Source: Herbaspirillum chlorophenolicum
GTDB taxonomy: Bacteria; Pseudomonadota; Gammaproteobacteria; Burkholderiales; Burkholderiaceae_D
Direction of reading: 5' to 3'
Assembly (NCBI RefSeq): GCF_001189955.1
Contig: NZ_LFLT01000015.1
Span: forward strand, 1-64,000
Length of the DNA: 64,000 nucleotides
The position numbers and the translations under genes were made by a program. Position 1 is the stretch's first letter; each line of letters begins with the position of its first letter. Under the pieces are notes generated by a model. That model was given only the letters and a program-made list of their open reading frames with translations. It was not told where the DNA came from and made no database searches. Of this stretch, positions 36,864-50,000 are shown piece after piece.

Positions 36864-37892
36864 ATGAGTGTATTTGACGCACAACAAACGGGATCGCAGG
36901 ATTCGAGCGGGGCAGGAATGTCGCTCGATGCCGACGCGCGCGCCTGGGTGCGTCTGTTGGCCTCTGGTCGCGCCCGCAAGGAGGATGCGCGCAAGCTGGA
37001 GCTGTGGTGCGCCGCCAGCGCAGCGCATGCCGCCGCGTTCAAAAAGGCGCACGCTCTGTGGCGCCAGCTGGGTACGGCCGCCGAACTGAGCGGCGCCGGC
37101 GATCCGGAGCTGGAGGCGATTCGTCGCGCAGCACGTCATGGCAGAGCCGCACCGGCGACGCGATCAGGGCGAACTTCGCGCCGGGCATTCCTGGGTGGCG
37201 CCGTGGCCGCCTCGGTCGCTGCGGCGGGTGTCGCACTGGTCTATCCGCCGCTTTCTTTATGGCCTTCGATGGCCGCGCTGCAGGCGGATTATCGTACCGG
37301 GGTCGGGCAGCAAATGCAGGTTGCGCTGGCATCGGATGTCAGCCTCTTGCTGAATACGCGCAGCAGCATTTCGGTGCGCTCCATGGATGGCGCGCTGGTG
37401 GGCATCGAATTGATCGACGGCGAGATCGCCGTCAGCGCCAATCGCCCGTTCTCGGTGCGCGCCGGGAATGGCACCATTTCCGCCGAATTTTCCCGTTTCG
37501 AAGTGCGCCATCTTGGCGCCAATGTTTGCGTGACATGCATGGAAGGGCAAGTCAACGTCGCGCTGGCGGGCGCCCGGCAAACCGTGCGTGCAAACCAGCA
37601 AATGGTCTACGGCGGAGATGCCGCCGCCGCTATGGCAACCGTGGATGCACAACGGCAATCCGACTGGCGCCAGGGGATATTGAGTTTTCGCCAGACCGCC
37701 CTTGCCCAGGTGATCGACGAGATCAATCGTTATCGCCCGGGGCATTTGATGCTGATGGCCAAATCGCTGGAGCAGCGGCCGGTCAGCGGGCGTTTCCGCA
37801 TCGACGACCTGGATAAGGCGATTGCGCAGATTCAGCGCCTGTTCCGCTTGAGCGCGACTTCGCTTCCGGGCGGCATTGTCATGCTTAGCTGA
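36864..37892 (+). CDS. FecR-type anti-sigma factor / transmembrane regulator, second copy
   Basis: About 342 aa. The anti-sigma N-domain (~20-75, ARAWVRLLASGRARKEDARK) is followed by one membrane segment (~110-135). The FecR domain follows (~145-245, with VCVTCMEGQV), then an STN-like C-terminus (~262-340, LSFRQTALAQVIDEINRYRP). The CVTC pair is conserved with the first copy. The start is uncertain. ATG 36864 gives the best N-terminus, but TTG 36855 has AAGGA at five-base spacing and would add three residues. Predicted role: inhibitor and signal receiver for the 36292 sigma factor, controlling TpsA3 immediately downstream. Confidence 0.88.
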   Translation: MSVFDAQQTGSQDSSGAGMSLDADARAWVRLLASGRARKEDARKLELWCAASAAHAAAFKKAHALWRQLGTAAELSGAGDPELEAIRRAARHGRAAPATRSGRTSRRAFLGGAVAASVAAAGVALVYPPLSLWPSMAALQADYRTGVGQQMQVALASDVSLLLNTRSSISVRSMDGALVGIELIDGEIAVSANRPFSVRAGNGTISAEFSRFEVRHLGANVCVTCMEGQVNVALAGARQTVRANQQMVYGGDAAAAMATVDAQRQSDWRQGILSFRQTALAQVIDEINRYRPGHLMLMAKSLEQRPVSGRFRIDDLDKAIAQIQRLFRLSATSLPGGIVMLS

Positions 37893-37944
37893 TTGCCGCG
37901 ATTGTTGTTTTTTGCATTGGAATATTTTATGCAGAAAGATGTAT

Positions 37945-37971
37945 AGCTTTTCCCTTTGAGGTTCGTCTAGA
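37945..37971 (+). promoter_or_regulatory. Putative ECF promoter D, upstream of TpsA3
   Basis: AGCTTT (37945) and CGTCTA (37964) keep the 19-base spacing, and TTGAGGTT precedes CGTC as TTGAGAAA does in site C. The -35-like half is the weakest of the five. It lies about 75 bases before the TpsA3 ATG in a 149-bp gap with no other feature. Confidence 0.35.
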
Positions 37972-38041
37972 GGCATGGGCAGTCGACAAGTTCGACCGCT
38001 ATCGACAAACGTTGATCCGATCAGACCTCGAAAGAACCTTC

Positions 38042-41000
38042 ATGCCGCTCCTTCACGTATCCAAAAGCACATCGACCGCTTCTCTTCAACGACGTTCTTC
38101 TCGCGGGTCTTCTTCTTTTTATCGTTTCGACAATAGAACTGCCGCAGCCCATACGCCGCGACCGATAGTCCGGGCCATTGCCATCATGCTGGCAGCAGGG
38201 GCGGCAGGAGGAATGGCCGGTGCAGCACATGCCCAGCAAGCGTTCAGCAGCGCGTGGTTCGCCGCCAAGGGGGCTGCGCAAAGTACCGCTGCCAGTACCG
38301 GTTACTTGCCTAACGGCATGCCGGCGTCGTCCTTGACTAATCCTTTCGCGCAACAGCAGCAGGCCAACCAGAAACTGCAGACGTCGCTCAATAATCTAAG
38401 CATCGTCGCAAGGGCTATTGCCGCGCAGCAGTCGGCGCAGCAAGCGGCAAGGTTGGCTGCGATGAATGGCGCCGGCGTGCCGGACGGCCTGGCAGATGGT
38501 GGTCTGAAGATCGACACCGATAGCCTCACCAAAGGTTGGCTCAAGGCAAACGCGCCGACGCAGACCACTGTCGACGGCAAGACCACGGTGGTGATTCAGC
38601 AGACTGCCGACAAGGCGATTCTGAATTGGGAAACCTTCAACGTCGGCAAGAATACGCTGCTGCGTTTTTACCAGGATACCAACTGGGCCGTACTGAATCG
38701 CGTCAACGATCCATTGGCGCGGCCGAGCCAGATCCAGGGGAAAATTCAGGCCGACGGCACGGTGATGATCGTCAACCGCAATGGCGTCATTTTCAGCGGC
38801 AGCAGTCAGATCAATACCCGCAACTTGGTGGCGGCAGCGGCCAATATCAGCGATACCCAGTTCCAGGCCAATGGCTTGTATGGCGCTAATGCCGCTACGC
38901 CCAGCTTCACCGACGCCAACGGCAAACTGATTGTCGATGCCGGCGCACGCATCAATACCGCGCAACCGGCCAGTGTGACGCAGGGCGGCGGCTACGTGCT
39001 GCTGCTGGGAAGCGAAGTGAGTAACGCCGGCACCATCAGTACGCCCAAGGGGCAGGTAGAGCTGGCCGCCGGCGACAGTTTCATCATTCGCAAGGGATAT
39101 GGTACCGAGGTCAATGCCATGTCGACTACCCGCGGCAACGAGGTGGCGCCGCAAATGAATGCAGGCAGCACCGCTGGTAAAGTCGTCAATACGGGATTGC
39201 TGACGGCGCCGGAAGGGGATGTCACCCTGGCTGGACGCGAAGTGCGGCAGAACGGCGTGGTGCTTGCCACGACCACCGCCAACACGCGCGGTACCATTCA
39301 CTTGCTCAACTCCGCCAGCGATACACAAGGCAGCGTCACGCTGGGTAAAGACTCCTATACCGCAGTGCTGATCAGCGATGATGGCCAAACCTCTTCCTTG
39401 AACAGCCAGCGCGATGCCCTGATCGCCGACTCGGCCGCGCAGGACGCGGTGCGCCCGGCGGCATCGAGCGGGCGTTTTGACAATCTCTCCAAACTGGCGG
39501 ATCGCCGCGACCAGTCGCGCGTGGAAATCGTCAGCGGCGGCAACATCAATTTTGAAGACGGTTCGCTGACGCTCGCCACCGGCGGCCAGATTGGCGCCAC
39601 GGCAGGTGCACGTTCGTTCGTGGCTCAAGGTTCAATACTGGATGTTTCCGGTGCGGTCGGCGTGTCGTTGCCGATGTCGTCCAACGGCTTGCTGGTCAAT
39701 ATCCAGGGCAATGAATTGCGCGATGCCGCGATCGCGCGCGACAGTGGCCTGCTGGCCAGCAGCAATGTATGGATCGATACGCGCCAGTTGATCTATGTGC
39801 CGGCCGGCACCGGAGGCTACACATCGGATCGCTGGTATACCGCCGGTGGTTTGCTGGAAGTCGGCGGCTATCTGGCCAATCAGGGCCATCGCATCGGCGA
39901 ATGGGCGGCGCAGGGCGGAACGGTGGCACTGGGCGGCCGCGAAGTGGTTACGCAAACCGGTTCCAGCATCAATCTCTCCGGCGGCAGTCTGAATGTGCAG
40001 ACCGGCTATCTGAATCAGAATTGGCTCAAGGGTATCGACGGTCAGCTCTACCGGGTCGATAGGGCGCCGGCCGATATGGGATTCAGCGGCGTCTACAAGG
40101 GTTTTGAAGTCGCGCATGCGCGTTGGGGGAAGAATGCCACCGAGTACTATAGCAACCCCTTGATTGCACCGCAGCGTATTTTGCAGAACGGCTATACGGT
40201 TGGTCGCGATGCCGGGCGGTTGCTGATCAATGCGCCGACTGCGGTGCTGGAGGGAGGCATCACCGCGACTGCCTACAATGGGCCGATGCAAATGAACGCG
40301 CGGCCGGCTGGCCTCACCGACAGTTATAAACTGGCGCAGAATACCGCCGCTCAGAATGGTTCGCTGGCATTGGGAGAGTATTCCAGCCTCGGCCGCAGCG
40401 GCGTCTACAACACGGATGTGCGCATCGCCGATATCGCACAGATCAGCGCCGGCGCCACTGCTGCCGGAGCGCTTCCGAGCGGGCGCGCCAATACGCTCTG
40501 GCTCGATGCCGGCTGGCTCAATGCGCAGCAATTGGGCGGCCTGGATCTGGCCAGCGGCGGCAATATTGCGGTTGACCGCGCCATCCGGCTGGCCGACGAC
40601 GGTGTACTGAAACTGACCGGCGCCAACATCGATATTCGCGCGGATATCGTCACGCGCAGCGGCAGCGTCACGGCCAGCAATATCTTTGTCGCGGACGGCT
40701 TGAGCAACGGCGTCGCTTTACTCAAGAACGGCGCTTCAGTCGTCACGCTGCACGATGGCGCCACGATCGATGTACGCGGCGGGTGGTTCAACGGATTGCT
40801 GGCGCCGGACAGCATGCAGCAGCGGGCTTTTCTTGATGGCGGTCGTGTCACGCTTTCTTCCAGCCGGGATGTGACGCTGGAAGCCGGCAGTGTCATCGAC
40901 GTCTCTTCGGGCGGATCGATACTACAGAACGGGTCCAGCAAAGGCGGACGGGGCGGCGATATCTCGTTGCAGGCCGACAGGACTGTCAGTGGCAACAATG

Positions 41001-44000
41001 CGAATGGCAGCCTGATCCTGAACGGCAGCTTGCGTGCCTATGGCATGAATGGCGGCGGAACGCTTGCCATCGATTCCGGTCCCGGCATCGTCATTTCCGA
41101 TCGGACTACGGATGGCGGCGGGTCATTGCGCCTCGGTACGGCGCTGTTCCAGAGCGGATTCTCGAACTATCGCATTAGCGGCCACAAAGGTTTGAGCGTG
41201 GCCGATGGCACCATCCTGGACGTGTCGGCGCCGGTCTATCGATTGACTGCGGGCGCCAATGAAAGCATGGATGTTGCGAGCGCTCTGGAGCGTTGGGTCT
41301 CGCCCTTGCATATCGAGCATCCGGGCAGTGGCGTGTTGAGCCAGCGCAGCGGCGCCAGCCTGTCGCTGTCGGCAGGACTGGAAACGGCAAGTGCTGCCGA
41401 AATGACATCCACCAAGCTGAATATCGGCAAGGGCGCGGTCATCAACGTCGACCCCGGACAACAGATCGGTATCGCCGGTATCGGGCAAATCACCGTCGAT
41501 GGCACGCTCAACGCCTGGGGCGGGAAAATCCAGATCGGCGAGATCACGGTAGGAGCGATTGCGGAACAGATGCGGTCCCTCGGCCACGACCGCTCGATCT
41601 GGATCGGCGAAAATGCCGTGCTGGATGTGTCCGGGCGCGCCTTTACTGCGCTCGATAGCCGTTTGCAGCGCTATGGCAAAGTGCTGGCCGGCGGCTCGAT
41701 CGTGATCGGCGCCGATATCGATACGGCGGCTGCGCAAGCTACCGCGCCTGATCTCTTTGTAGTGGTGCGCGATGGCGCGGTGCTCAATGCATCGGGCGCC
41801 AGCGCGACCATCGATACGCAGTCGGGCTCGCGCCAAGTGAGCAGCAATGGCGGTTCGATTGCGCTGGCCTCCAACAACGGTCTTTATCTGGATGGCGCGC
41901 TGATCGCCAGAGCCGGCGGTCAGGGGGCTGCCGGCGGTACCTTGTCGATCGCACTCGAAACGCCTCTTTATGCCAGTGCCGCCGCCGCGCGCGTCATGCA
42001 GTCGCGCGATCTGGTCGTGACGCAAGCCACGGCTCCCCAACTATTGGCGCCAGGAGCAAGCCCGCTCAGTGCGGCAGGTCAGCTGACCTACGGCCACGGT
42101 GCAATCGGCGTGGCGCAGATCCAGGATGGCGGCTTCAGCAATCTGAATCTGCTGAGCCACGGCATCATCGCCTTCGATGGCGATGTGGCGCTTTCCATGT
42201 CGAAAAATCTCCAGCTTTTTTCCACCTCGCTGGCGCTGACCGATAGCGCCCGGGCTGACAGTCGTATCGCACTGTCAGCGCCTTATGTGCGCCTGAGCGG
42301 TATCGGCGAGCGCATCGTCGATGGTCCGCGTGTCTTTCCTGCCATCTATACCGACGGTGCGTCAGCACGGACAAGTGCGGCGCAATTCACGGCCACGGCT
42401 GATCTGCTGGATATTCAACGCGCTGTACGTTTCGGCATAGCGGGGACGAGAGGCATGTTTTCCGTGGATCGGCGCGGTTTTGCCGACGTAGAAATGAGCA
42501 GTAGCGGCGATTTGCGCTTTTTGCCTGGCGAGTCTTCGGCACGCACCTTGCTCCAGACAGGCGGTGATCTGGTTCTGGCGGCGCGTCAGCTCTATCCGAC
42601 CACAGCCGCCTTTGCCACGGTGCGGGCAGGGTGGAACAATAATTCAGCACAGCAAAACTTTGATCCGGCCAGTGTACTCAGCATCCGCAGTACCGGAGCG
42701 GCGCCCGATGCGCAACCGTACTCGGTATTTGGCACATTGAAGATGGAAGCCATGACCATCCGTCAAGGCGGCACGATACGTGCGCCGCTCGGGTCGATCA
42801 CGCTGGGCAACTCGTACTCCACGCACGATGTGACGCTGTTGCCAGGCAGTGTTACCTCGACCAGTTCAGCCGGCCTGATGATGCCCTATGGCGGCACCGT
42901 CGATGGCATCGACTGGTTTTACGGCGGCCAGAAAATTGCGTTGCAGGGCATTGCATCGACAGCGGGTGTCGCGCTCACGGCGACAAGCGTTGATGTTCAA
43001 CGCGGAGCGACGATTGATCTGGGCGGTGGCGGCGAGCTTGCCGGCGCTGGCTTTGTATCCGGCCGCGGCGGCTCGATTGATGTGTTGCGCTATCCGCTGG
43101 TGGCGTCAAATCCCAGTATCAAGGCCAGCGACAGCAGCAACACCGTCTATGCCATTGTGCCAGGCTACAGCGGAAAATACGCCCCGGTGACGCAAGGCAG
43201 TGACAGCAAACCGGCAATAGGCCAGCAAATTACGCTGGATGGTTCCATCCCGGGATTGCCGGCAGGGACTTACACGCTGATGCCTGCAAGCTACGCCTTG
43301 TTGCCGGGCGCGTTCCGTGTCGAAGTCGCGGCCGCTGCCGATGCGCGTGGCGCCACCGGCAACGGCATGCTGAGCAATGGTTCCTATCTGGCTGGTGCGC
43401 GGCTTGGTTTTGCCGATTCTCAAGTGCAGGACAGCCTGAGCAGGCAAGTCATCCTGACGCCGGCAGATGCCGTGCGCCGGTTTTCGCAATTCAACGAGAT
43501 GTCCTATACGCAATTCGCACTTGCCGATGCCGCACGGCTAGGTGTGTCGCGTCCGATGTTGCCGGCAGACGCCAAGTCGCTGTCGTTGACGCTGCGTTCC
43601 GGGGGCGGTGCCGATAGCTTCCGTTTCGACGGCAGCATCAATTTCAACTCGGCCCAGGGTGGCATCGGCGGCTCGGCAAGCGTACAAGGGACTACCGGCT
43701 CAGAATTGGAAATCCTGCCCGCCGGCGCAGCGCCGACAACGGGGTTCACCGGCGTTTCGCTGCATGCAGACAGCTTGAACGCGCTGGGGACCAAGCGCCT
43801 GTCGATCGGCGCCATGCCAGTGATCAAGTATGGGCAGCAGGGCAATTTCTTCAGCTTCGGCAACTTGACCGATACGCTTAGCATCACGCTGCGCGAAGGC
43901 GCCATATTGCGCGCGGCCGAGGTCATGCTGGTGGCCGGCCGGGATGCAAGCGGCGCCATCACCATCGAGGCCGGGGCCGGTATCAATACGCTCGGCATGG

Positions 44001-47000
44001 GAGCGGCGCCGTTCGATTCGCGTGGCGGCCTTATTTATAATCCGCAGGACGGCATTAATCGCGGCGCATCCATGCTGGCCGTATCGAATGGCTGGCTTGA
44101 TGTGCTGCCGGCCAGCTCCGCGGTGACGACTCAAGCAGCGATCCTGCTTGGCGCTTGCGGCGCCAGCGGTCATTGCGATGCGCCGACCACCTTGTACTCT
44201 GAAGGCACGATTGCCTTTGCAACGAACAACCGTTTCGAGCTGGGCGACAATGTCCGTTACGGCACGCGCAATCTGTCCTTCGGCGTCGGCGCCGTCAACA
44301 TCGGCACCAATGCAGCGCTGGCGGCGGCCGGCGCGGCCGGTGTCCTTCCCTCCGGCCTGCTGCTCAATCAGGAGGTGCTGGATCGCCTGCTGCGTGGCGA
44401 CACCTCGACCGGCGCACCGGCGCTGGAGAGTCTGATCCTCAAGGCGCGCGAAGCCGTCAATATTTTTGGAACGGTGGCGCTCGATACGTTTGACGCAAAC
44501 GGCCAATCAAAGATCGCCAATCTGATTTTGGGCACCCCGGCCATCTATGGTATGGGTACGGCGACGGACTCGGCGGTGATCCGTGCCAAGAATTTCGTCT
44601 GGAGCGCTTCGACCGACACGCCGGGCTCGCTGATCGCTGCAGGTCCGGGAAGCGGCAGCGGCTCGCTGCTGATCAGCGCCGAACGCATCACCTTGGGCGA
44701 TGGTCCCAACGTTCAGATCACCGGCATTGAGAATCCGGCGCGGCTGGCACTTGGTTTTGCCAATGTCACGTTGGCAGCGAGCGATCGCATCAGCGCCAAC
44801 CACAAAGGCAGCCTTGCCGTCTACCAGAGCCAGGGAGCGTATACCCCCGCCACCGGTTACAGCTATACAGGCGGCAATCTGGTTCTTTCCACACCATTAC
44901 TCACCGGCGCAGCCGGCTCGAACAACAGTATCAAAGCAGGCGGTGTCATCAGTGCCATCGCACCTTCGGGTAGCGCGCCTGACCGGCTGGTTGGCGGCGA
45001 GGGCCTCGGCGCGGAGCTGTCGCTACAGGCGCAGAGCATATCGTTGGCCACCACGGTGGCCTTGCCGAGTGGGCGCTTCACCGCGAGCGCAGAGGGCGAT
45101 GTGGCGCTCACCGATGCTGCGCAACTGGATCTGGCCGGGCGCACTATCGGCATCCACGACGCAGTCAAATACAGCTGGGGCGGCGACGTGATTCTGGAAA
45201 GCCGTACTGGCGATATCCGGCAGGCTGCCGGATCGATCATTGATCTGTCGGCGCGGTATAACAAGGCCGGGCAATTGTCTGCGGCGGCGCTTGGTGCGGC
45301 AGCGGGTACGGTCGACTTGCAGGGAGCGATTCTCGGCACGGCCAGCGGCGAATATGATGCAGGCGGCAGCTATGTACCGTATCGCGGTGGTTCGATTGAT
45401 GTACGTGCTCAGCACCTGGGCGGCGCCGGTTCGCTCAGCGACCAGTTTGCGGCACTCAATGCGCGGCTTAATGCCGGCGCAGTATCCGGTGGCCGCAGCT
45501 TCCAGCTCAAACAGGGCGACCTGACCATCGGTGACGGTCTGCGCGCCGGCGAGGTGGTAGTCTCGCTGGATGGCGGCCAGCTCACCGTGACCGGCGCCAT
45601 TGATGCCAGCGGGGCTAAAGTGGGATCGATCCGGCTGGCGGCTCGCCAGGGCCTGACCATCGCCGGCTCGGCGCTGCTGGATGCGCACGGCAGCCGCTTG
45701 CGGGTGGATAGCTACGGCAAGATCATCGATAGCCCGAACCGCGCCATGGTCGAACTGAATTCGGGCGATGGTCAATTGACGCTGGCATCCGGTGCACGCA
45801 TCGATTTGCGCCACGGCACCAACGTCGCTGTCGGCACCGCACCGGGCCAGAACGACGGCGCGGCACGCGGCACGCTTGAACTCAATGCCCCGCGCCTGGG
45901 CGGCGCGACCGGTGGCGACATCGCGATCGACGCCAGCGGCAGCATCGCGATTAGCGGCGCACGCTCGATCGCCGTCAATGCGGTACAGCGCTACAGCGAT
46001 GCGACCTACGGCAGCGACCCGGCTGCCAGCGGGCGGCCGTATCAGATCATCGATCAGAATTATCTGGATCAGAAACATGCCGACAGCACCGGCTTCATCA
46101 CTGCGGCGCTCGGCAATGCCACGCTGATGAACGGTAAACTGGCGGGCCTCAACAACGCCACCTACGCCAACGCCTTCCACCTGCGTCCGGGTGTCGAGAT
46201 CGTCAGCGCCACACCGAATGGCGATCTGGTGGTCCAGGGCGACCTCGATCTGTCCGCGCACCGCTATGTCGGCGTCAATCCGAATTTCGCCAAAACCGGC
46301 ATCTACGGTTCCGGTGAAGTGGGATCGCTGGTGATCCGCGCCGGCGGCAATCTTGATATCTACGGCAGCATCAATGACGGTTTTGCTCCACCGCCGGCGA
46401 CGCCGGACGACGACGGCTGGATGCTGCGGCCGGGCGTACTGTCATATGGCGGCGATGTGATTGTTCCGCGCGGTAATGTCACGCTGGCCGACGGCACCAT
46501 TTATCCGGGCGGACGCCCGGTAAACTACGACTTGCCGGTCAAGGCGCTGACGGTGCCGATCGGCACGCAACTGCCGGTTGAGTCAGTGCTCAATGCCGCA
46601 GTGACACTCGCGGCCAACACGATTCTCGCCGGCGACATCCGCGCCGCCGATGGCAGCTTGCTGTATGCGTCAGGCACCCGTCTTGGCGCAGCGGTGACAT
46701 TGCCGGTGAACACGCGGCTTGGTGCGGGCTTCATCGCCACGACGAATTTGTCATTGCAAGCGCTGGTCTGGCCTAAGGGGGTTGCGCTGCCGGCCAGTAT
46801 TACCATTAACGGCGATGTGACCTTGCCGATGGGCGGTCTGATTCCGGCTCTGGCTGAGCTCAAATTGCCGGCCGGTGCAATCTCGGTACCGTTGCGCGCG
46901 GCTGATAGTAACGGCTATCAGGGCGCCAACTGGGCGGTGGCGTCCATGCTGCCGGCCGGTTCGCAAAGCTGGTCGATGCGTCTGGTCGCCGGCGCCGACA

Positions 47001-50000
47001 CTGCCGCTGCCGACACGCGCACCTTGCGCACGCGGGACGCCAACGGCAATCTGACCCTGGCCGATACGCACTTTTCGGTGTACGACAAGCATGCCATCAC
47101 GATCATCCCCGGTACGCCTGCACAGCAGGCCGGTGGCTGGTTCTGGAGTGAAAAAGGGGCAAGCGATTTTGGCGAGCAGGCAGGAACGCCGATTGATCCT
47201 GACTGGGATCCCGCCGCCTTGTGCGCAGATAATCCAAGCTTGTGTGTGCATGCAAAGTACGTCTGGAACAACGATGGGCCGGGGATCGACCCCAAATATA
47301 TTCCCGGCACGCCCGTGCTTGCCGCCGACGAGGGCTGGTGTCCTGACCTGTGCACGCCGATTGGCCAGAATATTCCCGGCACGCCTGACCAGATCGTCAT
47401 CGGCGCCTTGATCGACCGCAATCCGGCCAGTCCGATTTTTAGCGTGCTGCGTACAGGAACGGGCGATCTTGATCTGGTGGCCGGCCGCAATATCGCGATG
47501 CGCTCTCCTTACGGTGTGTATACGGCCGGAACGCAATCACCGGCGCTGTCGCCGGCCTTCAATCTGGATCGCATCGCATCGGGCGCCACCGTACTGGGTA
47601 CGGGCGTCGCAGGTTATGAAACCCTGGTGCGTGGTAGCGGCAGCACGTATCAAGCCTGGTATCCGACCTCTGGCGGTAATGTGCTGCTGCGTGCCGGCGG
47701 TAGCGTCACTGGCGACGCCTGGACCAAAAGCAACACTTATAGGGCCGACGGTAATCGTGCAGATCAGAAATCGAGTGCCGACCCGGCCAACTGGCTGTGG
47801 CGTCAGGGCGATGTAAGCAGCAGCCAGAAGGGAGCGGCCTGGTGGATCAATTTCGGCACCTATGTCGCGAGCAATAACCCCGACACAGCCAATTCGATCG
47901 ACGCCATGCCGTATCTGGTCGGCTTTACCGGTTATGGCACCCTGGGCGGTGGCGACTTGCGCCTGGAAGCCGGCGGTAATGCCGGAACAATCGATGTGCT
48001 GAGCGCAACGAGACCGGGCAGCGGATTGTTCCCACGCAGCCAGGCGCTGACGCTGGCAGTGGCGTCGACCGGTCGCGTCAATCCTGATGGCAGCCTCTCC
48101 CTGACTGGTGGCGGCGATATGGAGGTGCGTATCGGCGGTGCGCTCAACGGCAATGCGAGTGCCTATATGATAGGTAACGCCGATGTCCAGTACCAGAATA
48201 TCGGGCTCAACGGCCTGGCCGCCAATTTGCGCGGCCACGTCGATATTGCCGCAGCAAGTCAAGGCACCATCCAGCTCAGTTACGGCGCCAATGCCGCTTT
48301 GCAGGACGGCAAGGAAGTGCGTGCCTATGATGCGTTCAGGTCAACCTGGGCACTGGCTGGCGGCGGCCTCATGCTCATGCCGGGCGACGCCACCTTCAAT
48401 CTGACGTCGCGCGACGATCTGGTGCTTGCCGGCGTGCGCGATGCAGGCCGCACTGCAACGATTGATCCCAATAGCAAAAGCAAATTGCCGTGGTTCACCT
48501 TGTGGTCCAACCGTACCGCCATCGATCTGTTTGCGGCCGGTGGCAACCTGACGCCCAGCACCCAGCTCGGGCAGGGTAGCGGCTCTCAGGTGTCGTTCAC
48601 CCCCGATGCGGATACAGGCGCTACAGCCGGCCGCTTTTACTATCCGTCGATCCTGAGGGCGGCGGCGCCGTCAGGCAACATCTACATGGGAGCTTCGGCG
48701 GTAAAAAAAGATGAACTTGCACTTGGCTATTCGTTGGTGCTGGCGCCTTCGCCTAATGGCGAGCTCGAATTGCTGGCGGGGCAGTCGATCTATGCCGGCG
48801 GCTATGCCATCAGTCGCTCCAGCGCCGATATGGCGGCACTGCCGACGCCGTTGCATCCCGCTACCAGCAGCACGGTGGATGCGCTGGCGTTCCCTGTTGA
48901 AAACAATCTGTTTGCCTTCGGTCCGAACACCGCATCAGGCCTCTATGATCTGGCGCCGGCGCGTTTCTATGCAGGTTCCGGCGATATTGTCGGCCTGCGC
49001 ACGGGCGAAATCCTGAGCAACTTCGATTCGACCAGCCGTCTGGCTGGCCGCACGCTGTATGAAGGCGGTGGCGCGGTCTGGATCAAGGCCGGCCGCGACA
49101 TCGTCAACAGCGGCACCAATTTATCGCAATTCACGTATTTCCCGATGGTGGGAGGCGGTCAGTCTACGGGCAACTTCATCGCCCATCACGCGCCGACCGA
49201 TGTGTCGATTGTCGCGGCGGGACGGGATATCGTCTACAGCTCGTTTTCGATCGCCGGGCCAGGCGCATTGGAGCTGACCGCCGGCCGTAACATCCGGATG
49301 GACGAGCGTGCCGGCATCACCTCGCTGGGCGCCATCGTGTCCGGCGACAACCGGCCGGGAGCCAGCGTCTACCTGCAAGCGGGCGTGGGCGCCGGCGGTC
49401 CTGACTACAACGCTTTCATGCACCGTTATCTGGACCCGGCCAATCTGGCCGTCAGCGGCATCGCGCTGGCGCAGCAACCGGGCAAGGCCGTGAAGATCTA
49501 CGACCAGGAGCTGGCTGCCTGGCTGTTGAAACGCTATGGCTTCAGCGGTACGCCGGCAGAAGCACTGGCTTATTTCAGTGGTTTGGCGCCGGCGCATCAA
49601 AGCATTTTCCTGCAGCAGGTTTATTTTGCCGAGCTGCGCGAAGGTGGTCGCGAGTACAACGACCCCAACGGCGTGCGCTATCAATCCTATCTGCGCGGAC
49701 GCGAGGCCATCGCCACTTTGTTCCCGCAACAGGACGGGCAGGGAAATGCCATCGTCCGCGAAGGCGATATCACCATGTTCGGCGGCGCCGGTGTGCGCAC
49801 CAATTTCGGTGGCGACATTCAGTTGCTGGCGCCGGCCGGGCGCGTCGTGATCGGCGTGGAAGGCACTGCGCCGCCGGCCAGCGCCGGCCTGATCACACAG
49901 GGCGCCGGCGATATTGGCATCTATTCCAAGGGCAGCCTGTTGCTGGGCTTGTCGCGGATCATGACCACCTTCGGCGGCGGCATCCTGGCCTGGTCGGCCG

